In this document: in pieces, positions 28,897 through 38,406 of the stretch
How positions within the stretch are numbered: position 1 is the first letter of the stretch
How the letters are laid out: each line of letters begins with the position of its first letter
Assembly (NCBI RefSeq): GCF_030717995.2
Contig: NZ_CP157743.1
Coordinates: 4,056,501 to 4,120,500, forward strand
Source of the DNA: Methylomarinum sp. Ch1-1
GTDB lineage: Bacteria; Pseudomonadota; Gammaproteobacteria; Methylococcales; Methylomonadaceae
Length of the DNA: 64,000 nucleotides
Reading direction: 5' to 3'
The notes under the pieces: generated by a model
What the model was told of the DNA's origin: nothing
The model's database searches: none
Seen by the model: the letters and a program-made list of their open reading frames with translations, nothing else
Program-made: the position numbers and the translations under genes

Positions 28897-28947
28897 GCCG
28901 CACAGGGAAGTGCAAGTGCCGCGCGAAGCAGGATGCTGTTAGCTGCC
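28897..28947 (+). repeat. 51-bp module inside MITE-A
   Basis: Starts GCCGCACAGGGAAGTGCAAG and ends GCTGTTAGCTGCC. The two other complete MITE-A copies read GAGCTTACATGGA straight across this point, so the module is a clean 51-bp insertion after TTAC without target duplication. Confidence 0.9.
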
Positions 28948-28960
28948 ATGGATGTATTCA

Positions 28961-29025
28961 CCCAGCACCTAAATACCATAGACTATTGGCAATGATTTAT
29001 AATCGTCGTTTATTTAGGTGCTGGG
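28961..29025 (+). repeat. 65-bp hairpin module, copy 4
   Basis: Arms CCCAGCACCTAAAT / ATTTAGGTGCTGGG. The core (ACCATAGACTATTGGC...) is in opposite orientation to that of the copy at 59.1 kb although both sit at the same position of MITE-A. Confidence 0.9.
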
Positions 29026-29096
29026 TGAACGCGTCCCGAGAAATCAATGGTCTACTCCCTAAACCCTGAAAGATACTGAATAGTTACAAAACAGCT

Positions 29097-29482
29097 AGCT
29101 ATTCAGCTTGATACTGAGAAAATATTTCTTTTACTCTCAATTGCTTGCGGAAGAAGTGTATGCGACAGGGATGTCGCATCCAAGCCTATAGGGATATATT
29201 CTCCCAGCACCTAAATTCCATGGCTACTGGACTATATTTTACATTCCAGGTAACTGCTCGCCCACTTATCGAACGCGGCAGGGCCGATTTTTGCTCCTCG
29301 GCAATTGCTCCTGCATTGCTCTACTACACGCCCTCCATGGCGTTATCGGCAATTGCTCCTGCATTGCTCTACTACATGCCATCCTTGGCATTATGGCAAA
29401 ATCGGCATTTCCGCCATCCATGGCGGTCAGCATGTAGGGTGGATAAGTAGTTACCATTCCAGGTGATTTACGGCGCTCATCG
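29097..29482. repeat. Repeat mosaic between flrA and flrB
   Basis: Contains the family-A-related block (29097-29182) matching 25.7 kb, a truncated hairpin module (left arm CCCAGCACCTAAATTCC at 29203, core type 1, no right arm), and two direct copies with a 48-bp period of TCGGCAATTGCTCCTGCATT at 29298 and 29346. It ends with GTAGGGTGGATAAG, also present at 38.2 kb. No gene is seen. Confidence 0.75.
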
Positions 29483-29710
29483 CAGCAATTCCCACTTTGG
29501 CGTTCAAAAAGGGTATGGGGTGTGTTTGGCGAGGATGTCGGCAGCAAGGATGCTGCCGTCAAGCCCCCATGGATGGGTTTACCCAGCACCTAAATTCCAT
29601 GGCTACAGGACTATATTTTACATTCCAGGATAATTTAGGTGCTGGGTGAACGGCGCTCCTCGACAGACACACCCCATGCCCTAAACACCGCAAAAACGCT
29701 CAAACCGGGA
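29483..29710. mobile_element. MITE family B, copy with eroded right end
   Basis: Left end CAGCAATTCCCACTTTGG is intact, the right end stops at CTCAAACCGGGA without the terminal TTGCTG. It holds a type 1 hairpin module (29582-29646). Internally it matches the 7.2 kb copy in reverse orientation. It ends about 22 bp from the flrA stop codon. Confidence 0.85.
29582..29646 (+). repeat. 65-bp hairpin module, copy 5
   Basis: Arms CCCAGCACCTAAATT / AATTTAGGTGCTGGG, type 1 core (CCATGGCTACAGGACTATAT). Left flank GGGTTTA, right flank TGAACGGCGC. Confidence 0.9.
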
Positions 29711-29731
29711 AGAGTCAATTTTTCGACGCGA

Positions 29732-31153
29732 TCATGACAGGTCGTATTTACGTAACTTTTCCACCAGCGTGGTACGACGCATATTCAATAATTTGGCGGC
29801 ATGAGCGACCACGCCATTGCATTCTTGCAAGGCCTGTTTAATCAGGCCGCTTTCCAAGTCGCTTAAATATTCTTTCAAATCCATGCCCTGCTCCGGCAAC
29901 TGAGAAGATACCGATAGCAATGCTTCAACGCCGCCATCGTCCTTCACCTGCTCAGTCGCTTGCGACTGCTCCGGCACCAAGTTTTCGATCTCGCAGCCTT
30001 CCGGCACCCGATAACCTTGAAATTTTTCCGGCAGATCGGCGACGTCGACCAGATTATTCGGATAAATGATCGCCAATCTTTCGATCAGATTGGACAACTC
30101 CCGAACATTACCGGGCCAATTGTGCTGCATCAACATCGCCAACGCAGCATTGGTCAACTGCACTCCTCCTCGATTGGCTGCCTCCATGCGGTTAATTAAA
30201 TCATGGACCAGCAAAGGAATGTCTTCCGCCCGCTCGCGTAAAGAAGGCACTTCAATCGGAAAGACATTAAGACGGTAAAACAGATCCTCACGAAAGCGTT
30301 TTTCTTTAATTTCCTCTTCTAATTGGCGATGCGTCGCGGCAATCACGCGGACATCGCAATGCATGGTTTTATTACTACCCACACGCTCGAAGGTTCTTTC
30401 CTGCAACACTCTCAACAATTTGACCTGCATCGGCATAGGCATATCGCCGATTTCATCGAGAAACAGCGTGCCGCCTTCGGCCATTTCAAAGCGCCCTTGC
30501 CTGGAAGTTAAAGCCCCGGTAAATGCGCCTTTTTCATGACCGAATAATTCGCTTTCCAGCAGTTCGCCGGGGATCGCGCCGCAATTGACTGGCACAAAGG
30601 GTTTATCTTTACGATGAGAATGTCGATGCAGGGCCTGAGCCACCACTTCCTTACCGGTTCCCGATTCCCCCAGAATCAATACCGTCGCTTCCGAGCCGGC
30701 GACCTGATCAATCAAATCACGGGTCTGTCGAACCGCCCGGCTATTACCCGCCAGACCCTTATCGGCTCTTTTTTTAGTTGAACTTCCGGCAAGCTTTTTC
30801 GGCGGCGGCAACGTCGCCAACAATTCACTTAATAGCGGATACGTCGACGGCCATTCCAATACCTGACCGACCCGCTTATGAATGGCGCTGGAAACCTGCA
30901 ACAAGGCGCCTCTTTCTACCAGCAAAAAAACCGGGATATCGGTCACACGGTCGGTCACCGACTTAACCAGCGCCCCCTGCTTGTCGCCTCCGCCGATGAA
31001 AATCGCTCTCACCCCCGGCAAATTGCTCAAAGATGCTTCGCATTCGATCGCCGCAACCGTTGCCACGTCATACTGCAAAAAATTTAGAATGACTTCAAAC
31101 TGCTGTTTTCTCAGCTGATTATCATCAATTAACAAAATACTAGGCAAAGCCAT
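29732..31153 (-). CDS. flrA: Master flagellar regulator FlrA/FleQ
   Basis: A 473-residue sigma-54-dependent activator. The N-terminal FleQ-type domain looks like a receiver but has Gly-rich sequence (AIFIGGGD) at the phospho-acceptor position, so it is not phosphorylated in the usual way. The AAA+ domain has [14 protein letters not shown] and [14 protein letters not shown], and the C-terminal HTH is [20 protein letters not shown]. In relatives it binds c-di-GMP and activates flrBC and other class II genes. It heads the cluster but is separated from flrB by about 1 kb of repeats. Several PilZ genes in the window suggest active c-di-GMP signalling, but a link is inference. Confidence 0.93.
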   Translation of the reverse strand: MALPSILLIDDNQLRKQQFEVILNFLQYDVATVAAIECEASLSNLPGVRAIFIGGGDKQGALVKSVTDRVTDIPVFLLVERGALLQVSSAIHKRVGQVLEWPSTYPLLSELLATLPPPKKLAGSSTKKRADKGLAGNSRAVRQTRDLIDQVAGSEATVLILGESGTGKEVVAQALHRHSHRKDKPFVPVNCGAIPGELLESELFGHEKGAFTGALTSRQGRFEMAEGGTLFLDEIGDMPMPMQVKLLRVLQERTFERVGSNKTMHCDVRVIAATHRQLEEEIKEKRFREDLFYRLNVFPIEVPSLRERAEDIPLLVHDLINRMEAANRGGVQLTNAALAMLMQHNWPGNVRELSNLIERLAIIYPNNLVDVADLPEKFQGYRVPEGCEIENLVPEQSQATEQVKDDGGVEALLSVSSQLPEQGMDLKEYLSDLESGLIKQALQECNGVVAHAAKLLNMRRTTLVEKLRKYDLS

Positions 31154-31481
31154 CCGTTTTCACTCATTAATCATTAAACCCGTTCATGTATCGATACTAA
31201 CCGACTCGCTTTACCGCAAAGTCAAGATTGCCCCTTAATCCCTGCGTTCGACCCCATGCATTTTCGTTCCCATACAACGAACTGGTACAGCCAATTAAGT
31301 TAAGCACCGAAACCCGATATTGTCAAAACACCAATTTATTTAAACTCTTGCGAAAATTAGCTCATGTCGTTTAAAGAAAGAGCCTCGATTTGACCTCAAT
31401 CATTATAGCCTAGAGCACTTGACAAATTTTTCTTAGCATAGAAACTAGAGACCTGTTTAACAAAATTAGAGCTTCATTTCT
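31154..31481. other. Divergent intergenic region flrA / corB
   Basis: AT-rich 328 bp between divergent genes. TTGACA occurs at 31419-31424 on the plus strand but without a good -10 at 17 bp, so I do not call a promoter. No member of the window's repeat families is seen here. Confidence 0.5.
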
Positions 31482-32726
31482 TTGAACGACATATCCCTGG
31501 GCGTACTATTTGGTATCTTGGCAGCCCTGTTAATACTTTCAGCTTTCTTTTCCGGTTCTGAAACCGCTTTGATGACTCTCAACCGTTACCGCTTACAACA
31601 CCTTGTTAAGCAAAGGCATCGCGGTGCAATGAAAGCAAGTCGCTTATTGAAAAGGCCCGATCGTTTGATCGGGCTAATTCTTTTAGGCAATAACTTTGTC
31701 AATATCCTCGCGTCATCATTGGCGACGTTGATCGCTATCCGGATTGGCGGCGAACAAGCGATTGCCGCCGCCGCGGCGCTGCTGACCCTGGCGGTGCTTA
31801 TATTTTCCGAGGTAACGCCGAAGACGCTGGCGGCCATCAAACCCGAAATCATGGCCTTTCCGGCCGCATGGATTTATACCCCGCTGCTGAAAATTTTTTA
31901 TCCAGTCGTCTGGTTGGTCAACCTGGTCGCCAATCTGTTGCTGAGAATCGTCGGCATCAATGTCGCCAAGAGCAAAGAGGAGTCGCTGAACAAAGAAGAA
32001 CTAAAAAGCATCGTCTCCGATGCGGAAGATTTGATGCCGGCCCGATACCGCAACATGCTGCTGGGCATACTCGACATGGAAACCGCCTCGGTGGAAGACA
32101 TTATGACGCCGAGAAATGAAATTGTCGGCATCGACTTGGAAGAATCGATTGAGAAAATTATCGAGCAGTTGCAAAACAGCCCCCATACCCGGTTACCGGT
32201 TTATAAGAAGAGTATCGACCGTGTCATCGGTTTTTTACATCTGCGCAATGTGTTATCGTTAACCAGTCACGAGGACTTCGACAAGCAATGCATCACCGAT
32301 CGGATGAGCAAACCGTTCTTCATCCCCGTCAACACCCCGCTTCATAAGCAGATACAGTGTTTTAAGGCGGAAAAATTGCGCATCGGCCTGGTGGTGGATG
32401 AATATGGCGATGTGCAAGGACTGGTGACGCTGGACGACTTATTACAGGAGGTGATCGGCGAACTGATTATTGAAGAGGCCGATGTGACTCCTCAGAAGGA
32501 TGGCAGTTACCTGGTCGACGCCAGTGTGACGGTGCGCGAATTGAACCGCATCACTCATTGGGACCTGCCTATTGAAGGTCCCAAGACACTGAACGGCTTG
32601 ATCATCGACTTCATGGAAACGATACCGGAACCCGGAACCAGCGTGAACCTGTATGGCTATCGCTTGGAAATTATCAAACGTGATGAAAACACGATCAAAC
32701 TGGTTAAGTTCCATCCGTTTGAATAA
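31482..32726 (+). CDS. corB: CorB/CNNM-type membrane transporter (DUF21-CBS-CorC)
   Basis: A 414-residue inner-membrane protein. An N-terminal DUF21 domain has four hydrophobic segments and AFFSGSETALMTLNRYRLQH. Two CBS domains follow (VEDIMTPRNEIVGIDLEE, then FFIPVNTPLHKQIQCF with GLVVDEYGDVQGLVTLDD), then a C-terminal CorC/HlyC domain. It is close to E. coli CorB (YfjD) in sequence and length. The family is tied to magnesium/cobalt efflux or resistance. The start is a TTG at 31482 (MNDISLG), which fits the E. coli N-terminus although the ribosome site is weak. Confidence 0.88.
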   Translation: MNDISLGVLFGILAALLILSAFFSGSETALMTLNRYRLQHLVKQRHRGAMKASRLLKRPDRLIGLILLGNNFVNILASSLATLIAIRIGGEQAIAAAAALLTLAVLIFSEVTPKTLAAIKPEIMAFPAAWIYTPLLKIFYPVVWLVNLVANLLLRIVGINVAKSKEESLNKEELKSIVSDAEDLMPARYRNMLLGILDMETASVEDIMTPRNEIVGIDLEESIEKIIEQLQNSPHTRLPVYKKSIDRVIGFLHLRNVLSLTSHEDFDKQCITDRMSKPFFIPVNTPLHKQIQCFKAEKLRIGLVVDEYGDVQGLVTLDDLLQEVIGELIIEEADVTPQKDGSYLVDASVTVRELNRITHWDLPIEGPKTLNGLIIDFMETIPEPGTSVNLYGYRLEIIKRDENTIKLVKFHPFE

Positions 32727-32834
32727 GTCGCCACGCGCCGGTTTTACTGCTTTTAATCGTTGTAATTGCTGTTATCGCTGCGCCGAGCCGCCAACCTCAG
32801 AATGACTCGACAAAGCCGGGCGCATCTCTACACC

Positions 32835-33056
32835 GCAATTCCCATATATGGATAACAAAGAGAATTTGGGGTGTGTTTGGCCGGGATGTCGGCGGCAGGG
32901 AGTCCGCCGTCTAGCCCCCAGCACCTAAATTCCACGGCTTTTGGAGTACATTTTACACTCCAGGATAATTTAGGTGCTGGGTGAACGCCGCTCCTCGACA
33001 GGCGCTCCCCATGCCCTAAACACCGCAAAAATACTCCATATATGGGAATTACTGCT
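32835..33056. mobile_element. MITE family B, copy with hairpin module
   Basis: Ends GCAATTCCCATATATGGA and TCCATATATGGGAATTACTGC. Internal GGGGTGTGTTTGGC and CCCATGCCCTAAACACC are shared with other copies. It contains a hairpin module at 32917-32981. The flanks show no clear target duplication. Confidence 0.85.
32917..32981 (+). repeat. 65-bp hairpin module, copy 6
   Basis: Arms CCCAGCACCTAAATT / AATTTAGGTGCTGGG, type 1 core (CCACGGCTTTTGGAGTACAT). Right flank TGAACGCCGCTCC. Confidence 0.9.
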
Positions 33057-33155
33057 GAGTAATTACCAATTTGCGTTAAAAATCAATCCATGATTATGAT
33101 TGCTTGCGCTCGCATAGACTATGCTTTCGGAAATTCTGATTCGATCGCTATTTCC

Positions 33156-33184
33156 TTAGCAAGCTTAAAATTTACGTCTATACT
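33156..33184 (+). promoter_or_regulatory. Probable sigma-70 promoter of the FHA-PilZ pair
   Basis: TTAGCA, 17 bp, TATACT, ending 33 bp before the FHA gene start. The -10 matches 5 of 6 bases, the -35 4 of 6. Confidence 0.6.
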
Positions 33185-33217
33185 AAAAGCCTGAGTAGGA
33201 ATAACTTCACCAATACA

Positions 33218-33850
33218 ATGGCAAAATTTACCGTTTATTTTAAAGATAAAGCAATAAACTCGGATATCTTTGATTCTGGGGTTGTACATATAGGCCGCGA
33301 TGAAACCAACGATGTGACCGTTGATAGCCTCGCCGTTGCCCCTGCTCATGCCGCTGTCATCATTAAAGACCATGGCTGCATCATTAAACAGCTGAATGAC
33401 GATTTTCCGTTAATCATCAACAACGCGCCGACCAAAGAGGCCGTTCTACAACATAATGACCGCATCAATATCGGCAAGCATTCCATTGTCTATAGCGACA
33501 CCGAATCGATCACCATGCCGACCAAGGCCAGCGATAAGGATATCAACTATCTGAATGAGAAGCTCGAGGATAACATCAAAACGGCGGAAGCAAACTTACA
33601 GGTCATGAACGGCCCGCATATCGGCAGAATTTTGTCATTAAAAAAAACCATGACCCGGATCGGCAACAACGAATCGGGAGTCGTCGTCATTTCTAGGCGC
33701 AAGGAAGGTTACTTCATCGCGGCACTGGAAAGCAGCAAGAACCTGGCAGTCAACAATCAGCCACTCGCGGACAACTCGGTCCGCCTCAATGATAACGATG
33801 TCATCACCATCGATAAAATCTCAATGCAGTTCTTTACCAACGAAACGTAA
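33218..33850 (+). CDS. Tandem FHA-domain protein
   Basis: A 210-residue cytosolic protein with two FHA-like domains. The first (about 1-95) has VVHIGRDETNDVTVDSLAVA and a PAHAAV turn. The second (about 120-205) has MTRIGNNESGVVVISRR and ends with VRLNDNDVITIDKISMQFF. A charged linker helix lies between (about 100-122). FHA domains bind phosphothreonine peptides. The first keeps the GR and an AxxH-like turn, the second lacks the canonical SxxH, so it may be structural. The next gene, a PilZ protein, starts 2 bp after its stop, so both are made together. Confidence 0.8.
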   Translation: MAKFTVYFKDKAINSDIFDSGVVHIGRDETNDVTVDSLAVAPAHAAVIIKDHGCIIKQLNDDFPLIINNAPTKEAVLQHNDRINIGKHSIVYSDTESITMPTKASDKDINYLNEKLEDNIKTAEANLQVMNGPHIGRILSLKKTMTRIGNNESGVVVISRRKEGYFIAALESSKNLAVNNQPLADNSVRLNDNDVITIDKISMQFFTNET

Positions 33851-33852
33851 CG

Positions 33853-34233
33853 ATGAATCTCGATAAAAACGAAGATAAACGCCGCTTTCACCGTATTTTA
33901 TATGACGCAGACGCAAACTTGAGCGGCAGTCAAGGCAGTTATCACTGCAAGACCCTGGACCTTTCGCTAAAAGGCTGTCTGTTGAGTTTTGATCGACCCT
34001 GGAGCGAAGAACTGGGTCAACTACATACGTTGACGCTGCAATTGTCCGATAGCATCAGCATCAGCATGGAACTCAGCGTCAGTCATGTCATCGGCAACGA
34101 AGTCGGCTTTAAATGTGAGCATATCGACGTGGACAGCATCACCGAACTGCGTCGACTACTTGAGCTCAATATCGGTGACAGCGCCCTGCTGGAGAGAGAT
34201 TTATTGTCTCTGTCCGAAGTCAACACTCACTGA
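33853..34233 (+). CDS. PilZ-domain protein
   Basis: A 126-residue protein built of one PilZ domain. The c-di-GMP-binding elements are KRRFHRILYDADA (RxxxR region, about 9-21) and KTLDLSLKGCLLSF (D/NxSxxG). It lies 2 bp after the tandem FHA gene, so a physical or regulatory link between phosphothreonine reading and c-di-GMP reading is likely but unproven. Its stop overlaps the convergent radA stop by 7 bp. Confidence 0.88.
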   Translation: MNLDKNEDKRRFHRILYDADANLSGSQGSYHCKTLDLSLKGCLLSFDRPWSEELGQLHTLTLQLSDSISISMELSVSHVIGNEVGFKCEHIDVDSITELRRLLELNIGDSALLERDLLSLSEVNTH

Positions 34234-35603
34234 TAAAGATCGGCCAGTACGTCCAATGCATCCTGGATGTTGGCCACCGCGCTGATGTCAAGACCGGAGA
34301 CGGCGTGTTTCGGTTTATTGGCCTTAGGAATCACCGCCCGCTTAAAGCCATGCTTCGCCGCTTCGTTCAACCTCGCATGACCGTTCGCCACCGGTCTGAT
34401 TTCACCATTCAGCCCGACTTCACCGAAAAAAACCGCATCATAAGGAATCACCCTGTCTTTCAGACTAGACACGACCCCCACCATGATCGCCAGATCCGAA
34501 CTGGTCTCGCTAACCTTGATGCCGCCAACGACATTGGTATAGATTTCATCGTTGCCGGTAAAAATGCCGCCATGCCGCGACAACACCGCCAACAGCATCG
34601 CCAGTCGATTCTGATCGAGCCCCACCGCCAGGCGTCTGGGATTACCATACTGACTTTCCGTCACCAAGGCCTGAATTTCCACCAACAACGGTCGCGTACC
34701 TTCCCATAACACCGTCACGACGCTGCCCGGCGCCGCCTTATCGGCGCGCGATAAAAACATCGCCGACGGATTCTTGACTTCCTTCAAACCGGAGCTTTCC
34801 ATTGCAAAAAAGCCCAATTCTCCGACGCTACCGAAGCGGTTTTTGTCCGAGCGCAACACACGAAAACGCGCATCGTCGGTCGACGACAATACCACCTGGG
34901 CATCGACTATATGGCTCAGCGTCATAGGGCCTGCCAACGACTGATCCTTAGTCACATGACCCACCATGAAGATGCTGACGTTATGACGCTTTGCATATTG
35001 CGTCAGATAACTGGCCGATTCCCTGACCTGAGACACCGAACCGGGGGCGGAATCGGAATCCAGCGTATACATTACCTGTATCGAGTCGATGATCACCACC
35101 TCCGGCTTCTCCTGCTCAATCACCGAGCAAATCTGCTGCACCGAGGTTTCCGCCAACATCTTGATGCCCTCGGTCTTGAGTCCGAGGCGGTGTGCGCGTT
35201 CGGCGATCTGCTGCAACGACTCTTCACCGGAGACATAGAGCACGGCGGCCTGACGCAGGGCGATATTGGCGATCGCCTGCAACAGGATCGTACTCTTGCC
35301 AGCGCCCGGCGCGCCGCCGATCAACACCACGCTGCCCTTGACGATACCGCCGCCCAGGACGCGGTCAAACTCGGCCAAGCCAGTCGATATTCTTTCCGCC
35401 TGCGCCAGGTTGACTTCGGACAATAACTGTACTTCGCTATGCGCGCCGGCATAACCGGCTTTATGTTCCCGCCGGCCAACGGAGCCGAGTTTAACTTCCT
35501 TGACTGTATTCCATTCGCCACACGCGGTGCACTGCCCTGCCCAACGTGGATAATCGGCGCCGCATTCGCTACAAACAAAGGCCGTTTTCTGTTTCTTAGC
35601 CAT
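34227..35603 (-). CDS. radA: DNA repair protein RadA
   Basis: A 458-residue RecA-like branch-migration ATPase. It has the N-terminal zinc finger (CSEC ... CTAC), the P-loop GGAPGAGKST (about 95), the RadA-specific KNRFG motif, and a C-terminal Lon-protease-like domain without the catalytic site. It acts in recombinational repair. The start overlaps the alr stop, giving the order dnaB-alr-radA. Confidence 0.97.
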   Translation of the reverse strand: MAKKQKTAFVCSECGADYPRWAGQCTACGEWNTVKEVKLGSVGRREHKAGYAGAHSEVQLLSEVNLAQAERISTGLAEFDRVLGGGIVKGSVVLIGGAPGAGKSTILLQAIANIALRQAAVLYVSGEESLQQIAERAHRLGLKTEGIKMLAETSVQQICSVIEQEKPEVVIIDSIQVMYTLDSDSAPGSVSQVRESASYLTQYAKRHNVSIFMVGHVTKDQSLAGPMTLSHIVDAQVVLSSTDDARFRVLRSDKNRFGSVGELGFFAMESSGLKEVKNPSAMFLSRADKAAPGSVVTVLWEGTRPLLVEIQALVTESQYGNPRRLAVGLDQNRLAMLLAVLSRHGGIFTGNDEIYTNVVGGIKVSETSSDLAIMVGVVSSLKDRVIPYDAVFFGEVGLNGEIRPVANGHARLNEAAKHGFKRAVIPKANKPKHAVSGLDISAVANIQDALDVLADLYQ

Positions 35604-36685
35604 TATGCTCGCTCAATGATCTGCACCCGTTGGGTAATGCCGCACAACAGGGTATAAGGTATCGTATCGGCCGCCATGGCGATTTTTTCGATCGCCAAAC
35701 CCTCTCCCCACAAGGTCACCGGGTCACCGGGCTTCGCGTCCGGCTGGCTTTGCAGATCCACGGTAATCATATCCATCGACACGCGTCCGACCATCGGCAC
35801 GACTTTGCCATTGACCAGCACCGGAGTGCCGGACTTGGCGTAACGCGGATAACCGTCCCCATAGCCAATCGCGACGACGCCCAGTCGCGTCGCCTTCTCG
35901 CAGACCCAATCACCGCCGTATCCTACCGCTTCCCCCGCCGCCAAGGGTTTGACGGCGATGAGCCGGGAATGCAGACTCATCACTGGCTTCAGATTCAATT
36001 GCCAGGCTTCCCGATCAACAAAGGGAGAACAGCCGAACAACATGATGCCGGGCCTGACCCAATCCGCCAATGCGTCGGGCCAGCCGAGAATCGCGGCCGA
36101 ATTGGCGACGCTTCGCTCGCCCGGATAGTCTTTGACCGCCTCATTGAACAACGCGACTTGAGGTGAGGTCCTGCTATCGTTTAAATCATCGGCATAGGCC
36201 AAATGAGTGATCAGACGCGGCGGCTGATTAATGCCGAAACATTGCCGCAAATGTCGATAAGCCTGATGAAAATCGGCGCCCTTGAAGCCCAGACGATTCA
36301 TGCCGACATCCAGTTTCAGCCACACCGAAATTTTCCCCGGACCGTGTCGCTGCCGCAGCATCTCGATCTGCTCAAAGCAATGAATCACCGCATCGAGACC
36401 ATATTGATCAAGCAGTTTCAGCTCATCGGCACAGACAAACCCTTCCAGCACCGTCACCGGCTTATCAAAGCCGGCCTTCCTGAGCCTGACGCCTTCATCC
36501 ACCCGCGCCACCGCGACGGCATCGACCTGCCGCCGCAACACCTCGGCGACACGCAATAAACCGTGGCCATAGGCATTGGCCTTGATGACCGCCATGATTT
36601 TGGCGTCCGGGGCATGCTGTTTGGCGACTTGCAGATTGTGAGTTAAGGCATCGAGATTAAGCAGGGCATAAGCGGCCGGGATCAT
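35603..36685 (-). CDS. alr: Alanine racemase
   Basis: A 360-residue PLP enzyme of fold type III making D-alanine for peptidoglycan. It shows the PLP lysine in AVIKANAYGHG (K34) and the conserved GYGDGYPR and GRVSMDM blocks. It overlaps dnaB upstream by 4 bp and touches radA downstream, an arrangement common in gammaproteobacteria. Confidence 0.96.
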   Translation of the reverse strand: MIPAAYALLNLDALTHNLQVAKQHAPDAKIMAVIKANAYGHGLLRVAEVLRRQVDAVAVARVDEGVRLRKAGFDKPVTVLEGFVCADELKLLDQYGLDAVIHCFEQIEMLRQRHGPGKISVWLKLDVGMNRLGFKGADFHQAYRHLRQCFGINQPPRLITHLAYADDLNDSRTSPQVALFNEAVKDYPGERSVANSAAILGWPDALADWVRPGIMLFGCSPFVDREAWQLNLKPVMSLHSRLIAVKPLAAGEAVGYGGDWVCEKATRLGVVAIGYGDGYPRYAKSGTPVLVNGKVVPMVGRVSMDMITVDLQSQPDAKPGDPVTLWGEGLAIEKIAMAADTIPYTLLCGITQRVQIIERA

Positions 36686-38076
36686 TCATAATCCTCGCTG
36701 CCATAGGGATCGCCGGCAAAGTTCTCGAAGCGGGTGTATTGCCCCAGGAAGGTCAAGCGCACCGTGCCCAACGGCCCGTTACGCTGCTTGCCGATGATGA
36801 CTTCGGCAATGCCTTTATCGGGGCTATCTTCGTTATACACTTCGTCACGATAAACAAACACGATCAGGTCGGCATCCTGCTCGATCGCGCCCGACTCCCG
36901 CAGGTCCGACATGACCGGCCGCTTATTGGGGCGCTGCTCAAGATTACGGTTCAACTGCGACAAGGCGATCACCGGCACATTCAGTTCCTTGGCCAGCGCC
37001 TTCAGGCCCCGGGAAATATCGGAAATCTGCTGCACTCGGTTATCGCCGCTGGAAGGCGACTGCATCAACTGCAAGTAGTCGATAACGATCAAGCCGAGCT
37101 GACCGTGCTCCCGCGCCAACCTTCTCGCTCGGGAACGCACCTCGGTCGGCGTCAACGCCGGCGTGTCGTCGATAAACAACTTGGTTTCCGCTAGCATATT
37201 GATCGCCGAAGTCAAACGCGGCCATTCGTCGTCATCAAGCTTGCCGGTTCTGACCTTATGTTGATCGATGCGGCCCAACGACGACATCATCCGCATCGCC
37301 AGTGCTTCGCCAGGCATCTCCATACTGAACACCGCCACCGGCTTGTCGCCCTGGATGGCGATATTTTCGGCCATATTCATCGCGATCGTCGTCTTTCCCA
37401 TCGACGGACGCCCGGCGACGATAATCAGATCGGCCGGCTGCAAGCCGGACGTCATGTCATCTAAGTCGTTAAAACCGGTGCTGGCGCCGGTAATGTCTCC
37501 TTCCATTTCGAACAGCGTTTCGATCTTATCGACCGCGTCGGCGAGCAAAGACTTGATCGAATTGAAGCCCCCCTGCCCGCGTTGTCGCTGTTCGGCGATC
37601 TTGAAAACATGCCGTTCGGCATTTTCCAACAATTCGGCGGTTTCCTGACCCTCGGGATTAAAGGCGGAATCGGCAATCTCGGTACCGACATGAATCAACT
37701 GGCGCAACACCGATTTGTCCCTGACGATATTGGCATAGGCGCCGATATTGGCGGCGCTGGGCGTATCCTTGGCCAGCGTGCCCAAATAAGCCAGTCCGCC
37801 GATGTCTTTTAACTCGCCGGTTGCCTGCAGCGCCTCTGACAAGGTGATGACATCGAAGGGCTCCTGTTTATCGGCCAGCTTGGCGATCGCCTTAAAGATC
37901 AATTGATGATCCTTACGATAAAAATCCACTTCAGACACCTTGTCCGATACATTGTCCCAGGTTTGATTGTCTAGCATCAGTCCGCCTAGGACCGATTGCT
38001 CGGCCTGTATCGAATGCGGGGGAACTTTCAGAGAATCGACTGCATAGTCGGAATTGATTGAATAAATGTCGGCCAT
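36682..38076 (-). CDS. dnaB: Replicative DNA helicase
   Basis: A 464-residue hexameric helicase. The N-terminal domain begins with KVPPHSIQAEQSVLGGLM, and the RecA-like C-terminal domain has GRPSMGKTTIAMN and IVIDYLQLMQSP. No intein or unusual insertion. First gene of the dnaB-alr-radA unit. Confidence 0.97.
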   Translation of the reverse strand: MADIYSINSDYAVDSLKVPPHSIQAEQSVLGGLMLDNQTWDNVSDKVSEVDFYRKDHQLIFKAIAKLADKQEPFDVITLSEALQATGELKDIGGLAYLGTLAKDTPSAANIGAYANIVRDKSVLRQLIHVGTEIADSAFNPEGQETAELLENAERHVFKIAEQRQRGQGGFNSIKSLLADAVDKIETLFEMEGDITGASTGFNDLDDMTSGLQPADLIIVAGRPSMGKTTIAMNMAENIAIQGDKPVAVFSMEMPGEALAMRMMSSLGRIDQHKVRTGKLDDDEWPRLTSAINMLAETKLFIDDTPALTPTEVRSRARRLAREHGQLGLIVIDYLQLMQSPSSGDNRVQQISDISRGLKALAKELNVPVIALSQLNRNLEQRPNKRPVMSDLRESGAIEQDADLIVFVYRDEVYNEDSPDKGIAEVIIGKQRNGPLGTVRLTFLGQYTRFENFAGDPYGSEDYE

Positions 38077-38406
38077 ACCATTAAAACTGCAAATAATAAG
38101 TAATGCATCAAGACGCCATGACGATGGAGCTTAGAAGCAAACGCTATTATACCCTACTCGTATTTATTCAGTATTTTTCCGGTAACTGCTAGCTCCACTT
38201 ATCGAACGCGGCAGGGCATGTAGGGTGGATAAGCCTGAAGGGCGCATCCACCAAAAATGCCGACCCGGTGGATGCGCTCCGCTTATCCACCCTACGAATG
38301 GGAGTGAGTAGTTACTTTTTTTGTAACTATTCAGTATGTTTTTTTCAGCATAAGAAATCAACGACCGCTCCCTTTTCTGACATTTCGCTGAAAAGCTCCT
38401 CGTGCT
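38077..38406. repeat. Repeat-bearing gap upstream of dnaB
   Basis: Holds family-A ends (TATTCAGTATTTTTCCGG near 38164, GTAACTATTCAGTATG at 38323) around an inverted repeat at about 38219-38296 whose arms share GTAGGGTGGATAAG and CTTATCCACCCTAC, with GGTGGATGCGC-type sequence between. The block starting CCACTTATCGAACGCGGCAG also occurs at 29.26 kb. No gene is seen; the dnaB promoter is not obvious. Confidence 0.7.

Larger units (their letters stand above)
28811..29087. mobile_element. MITE family A, 277-bp copy with 8-bp target duplication
   Basis: Ends GTAATTATTCAGCGTATTTT and the inverse of GTAACTATTCAGTATCTTTC. Flanked by AAAACAGC on both sides (28803-28810 and 29088-29095). It contains a 51-bp module (28897-28947) and a 65-bp hairpin (28961-29025); without the 51-bp module it equals the 226-bp copy at 59.0 kb. 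It sits between flrA and flrB. Non-coding. Confidence 0.93.

Noticed and set aside
31419-31447. Sigma-70 promoter for corB from the TTGACA at 31419
   Set aside because: No acceptable -10 hexamer at 16-18 bp.
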